A stretch of DNA of 47,053 nt, taken from contig JAQXHC010000022.1 in NCBI GenBank assembly GCA_029007035.1, forward strand, positions 1 to 47,053, given 5' to 3'. The DNA comes from Oscillospiraceae bacterium. Lineage in GTDB: Bacteria; Bacillota; Clostridia; Oscillospirales; Ruminococcaceae. Shown here piece by piece: positions 45,612-47,053 of the stretch (the first letter of the stretch is position 1; each line of letters begins with the position of its first letter). Under the pieces are notes generated by a model. The model made no database searches. It saw only the letters and a program-made list of their open reading frames with translations, and had not been told where the DNA came from. A program made the translations under genes and the position numbers.

Positions 45612-47051
45612 ATGGAGAAACTTTACAAGGTCCATATGGGAAAAGCTAAGTGCGCTGTCGATTTAGGCGACGGCAGTGAACGCGGCGAATATGTTAACCA
45701 GGACTACATACTCAATCGACTAGGCAGACCTCATAGAAGTATCAGCCTGATGTACTGCTATTACCCTCTCGATAAGGAGTGGCCAGCGCGGATATCAGAG
45801 GCGATGAAGGATGCCGACGTGTCATTTCAGTGGGATTATTCTTATGATGACTATTTCCCTTACCTTGGGGGAATCGGCGGCTCAACAGACGGCGAGCCGT
45901 TCACATTTATGCGCGATATACGCCGCCATGGTCAGGATGTAACGCTTACGCTGACTATCGACCCGGCTGTTTCGGACGAGCAGCTTGCAGCTATCGGCGA
46001 TGATCTCAGACCATTCGGCAGAATGATGCTGCGTATTAATCATGAGGCAACGGGAAACTGGTTCTCATTCAACAAGCGTGCAGACTATCAGGAGGTCGCG
46101 GATTTTTACTGCCGTGCCGTACGGATTATTAAGGAGCACGCTCCGAATGTTTCGGCGATTTTGTGCATAGGCGGAGTCGAGAATCCCGAAACGGGCGAAA
46201 TAGAAAAGGAAAAGGAATTTTCACAGGCGGTCAGAGATACCGATATATGGTCGGTTGATAAATATATGGCGCTTCATTGGGGCTGGCCATACGATGTTGC
46301 GGAGCACGGCGGAAATTCCCACAACAGAAGTTCTGTCCGTCAGACTTATGACATGACTAAAGCGAGCTACGAGCGATTCAAATATATCAACGGCGGTGTT
46401 CAGAAGCCAATGGTTATGTCGGAATTCAATTCCGACGGCGACGTTACAGGAGCATATGAGCAGGCTGAAATGGTCAGACTTTTCTGCGATATTCTTAAAT
46501 CCGAGAATGCTGACTGGTTCAGCGGATTCACGTTCTATCAGTTCCGCGACAGAGGCAGACTCGGACTTGAAATTGAAGATCCGAATAACCCCGAAGTTGG
46601 CATTGAGCAGCCGGTCATGGATACTTATCGCAAAATAATTCATGATGATTGGTTTCTTCCGAAGATGACCAGAAGTGAAGAAACCTCTCTTCCGGTAACA
46701 CTCCGCTGGGGAGGCTCGGAGGACGCCGACGGAATTGAAATCCCTGTTCACTTCGATGCAAATCCTGTTTTCTGCGAGCTTTATTTCGAGGACGACTCAA
46801 ATCTGATGCTTGAAATAAAGGGCAGATGGTTCTATAAATCTCCTCAGGCACATATTATAGACCTTATGCCTGCATTTTACAACAGTCAGCTCAATGGGGA
46901 AGCTGACCTTGCACTTAGAATATTTGCTCCTCCTGCAAGCGGAGAAAATGACCTTTCCGTAGAGGACGGACTTATCAACAGCTATACCGTTATTGAAAAG
47001 CTTCCTAAAATCCGTATAAGATATACAGCGATTGAAAAATCACTTGATTGA
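45612..47051 (+). CDS. Clan GH-A-like glycoside hydrolase without signal peptide
   Basis: The 479 residue product shows a TIM-barrel hydrolase pattern: RINHEATGNW (141-150) with E145 as possible acid, and VMSEFN (268-273) with E271 as possible nucleophile, a spacing typical of clan GH-A (as in GH26, GH39 or GH53). A C-terminal beta region (about 360-479) follows. I cannot name the family. There is no signal peptide and no dockerin, so it is likely cytoplasmic and may act on imported oligosaccharides, unlike the nearby secreted GH9 cellulases. GAAAGGAA precedes the ATG. The gene is complete; its stop ends two bases before the end of the window. Confidence 0.75.
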   Translation: MEKLYKVHMGKAKCAVDLGDGSERGEYVNQDYILNRLGRPHRSISLMYCYYPLDKEWPARISEAMKDADVSFQWDYSYDDYFPYLGGIGGSTDGEPFTFMRDIRRHGQDVTLTLTIDPAVSDEQLAAIGDDLRPFGRMMLRINHEATGNWFSFNKRADYQEVADFYCRAVRIIKEHAPNVSAILCIGGVENPETGEIEKEKEFSQAVRDTDIWSVDKYMALHWGWPYDVAEHGGNSHNRSSVRQTYDMTKASYERFKYINGGVQKPMVMSEFNSDGDVTGAYEQAEMVRLFCDILKSENADWFSGFTFYQFRDRGRLGLEIEDPNNPEVGIEQPVMDTYRKIIHDDWFLPKMTRSEETSLPVTLRWGGSEDADGIEIPVHFDANPVFCELYFEDDSNLMLEIKGRWFYKSPQAHIIDLMPAFYNSQLNGEADLALRIFAPPASGENDLSVEDGLINSYTVIEKLPKIRIRYTAIEKSLD

Positions 47052-47053
47052 TA

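Overview
The window looks like chromosome from a cellulolytic Ruminococcus-type bacterium (Firmicutes, Oscillospiraceae). Three large secreted proteins end in the same style of cellulosomal dockerin, and two of them are GH9 cellulases. Promoters are plain sigma-A type (TTGACA, 17 bp, TATAAT) and most genes have strong AGGAGG ribosome sites. The genus is inferred from the dockerin and GH9 style and from family resemblance, not from a database search.

Region 1 (1-6660) is the translation block. It holds the 3' end of a 5S rRNA gene, a small MmcQ/YjbR-type gene on the minus strand, then rpsL, rpsG, fusA and tuf on the plus strand, then rplJ and rplL on the minus strand behind an L10 leader with an attenuator. 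The rpsL-rpsG gap carries a structure that resembles the S7-binding part of 16S rRNA. Region 2 (6690-8990) separates rplJL from rpoBC and holds a small AT-rich orphan gene, an acidic lipoprotein, and a pair of face-to-face consensus promoters just before rpoB. One of those promoters seems to drive a short terminated RNA on the minus strand. Region 3 (8992-16850) is rpoB and rpoC (TTG start). Compared with the usual rplJL-rpoBC-rpsL-rpsG-fusA-tuf order, the block has been rearranged and partly inverted.

Region 4 (16859-23000, minus strand) holds a non-catalytic dockerin protein, cdaR and cdaA (cyclic di-AMP synthesis), and a cysteine desulfurase-like enzyme paired with a DUF3343 protein. Region 5 (23115-28669, plus) holds a membrane-anchored GH25 lysozyme, a DUF2225-like zinc protein, TepA and the FtsK/SpoIIIE DNA translocase. 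Region 6 (28748-36318, plus) is a tight run: YgiQ-type radical SAM protein, ComEC-like metallo-beta-lactamase protein, DUF3006, a YhiN-type flavoprotein, cmk, plsC, and an IspH-ribosomal S1 fusion that carries its own internal ribosome site at the domain joint. It ends at a clear terminator.

Region 7 (36335-47051) holds a two-helix zinc-ribbon membrane protein, two different GH9 cellulases with dockerins (GH9-CBM3c, and CBM4-like/Ig-like/GH9), an unusual HTH-cupin-acyl-CoA synthetase fusion on the minus strand, and a clan GH-A-like glycoside hydrolase without a signal peptide. The secreted cellulases would cut cellulose outside the cell, docked to a scaffold encoded elsewhere. The cytoplasmic hydrolase may act on imported sugars. 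I saw no transposase, integrase, phage gene, CRISPR array or tRNA gene.
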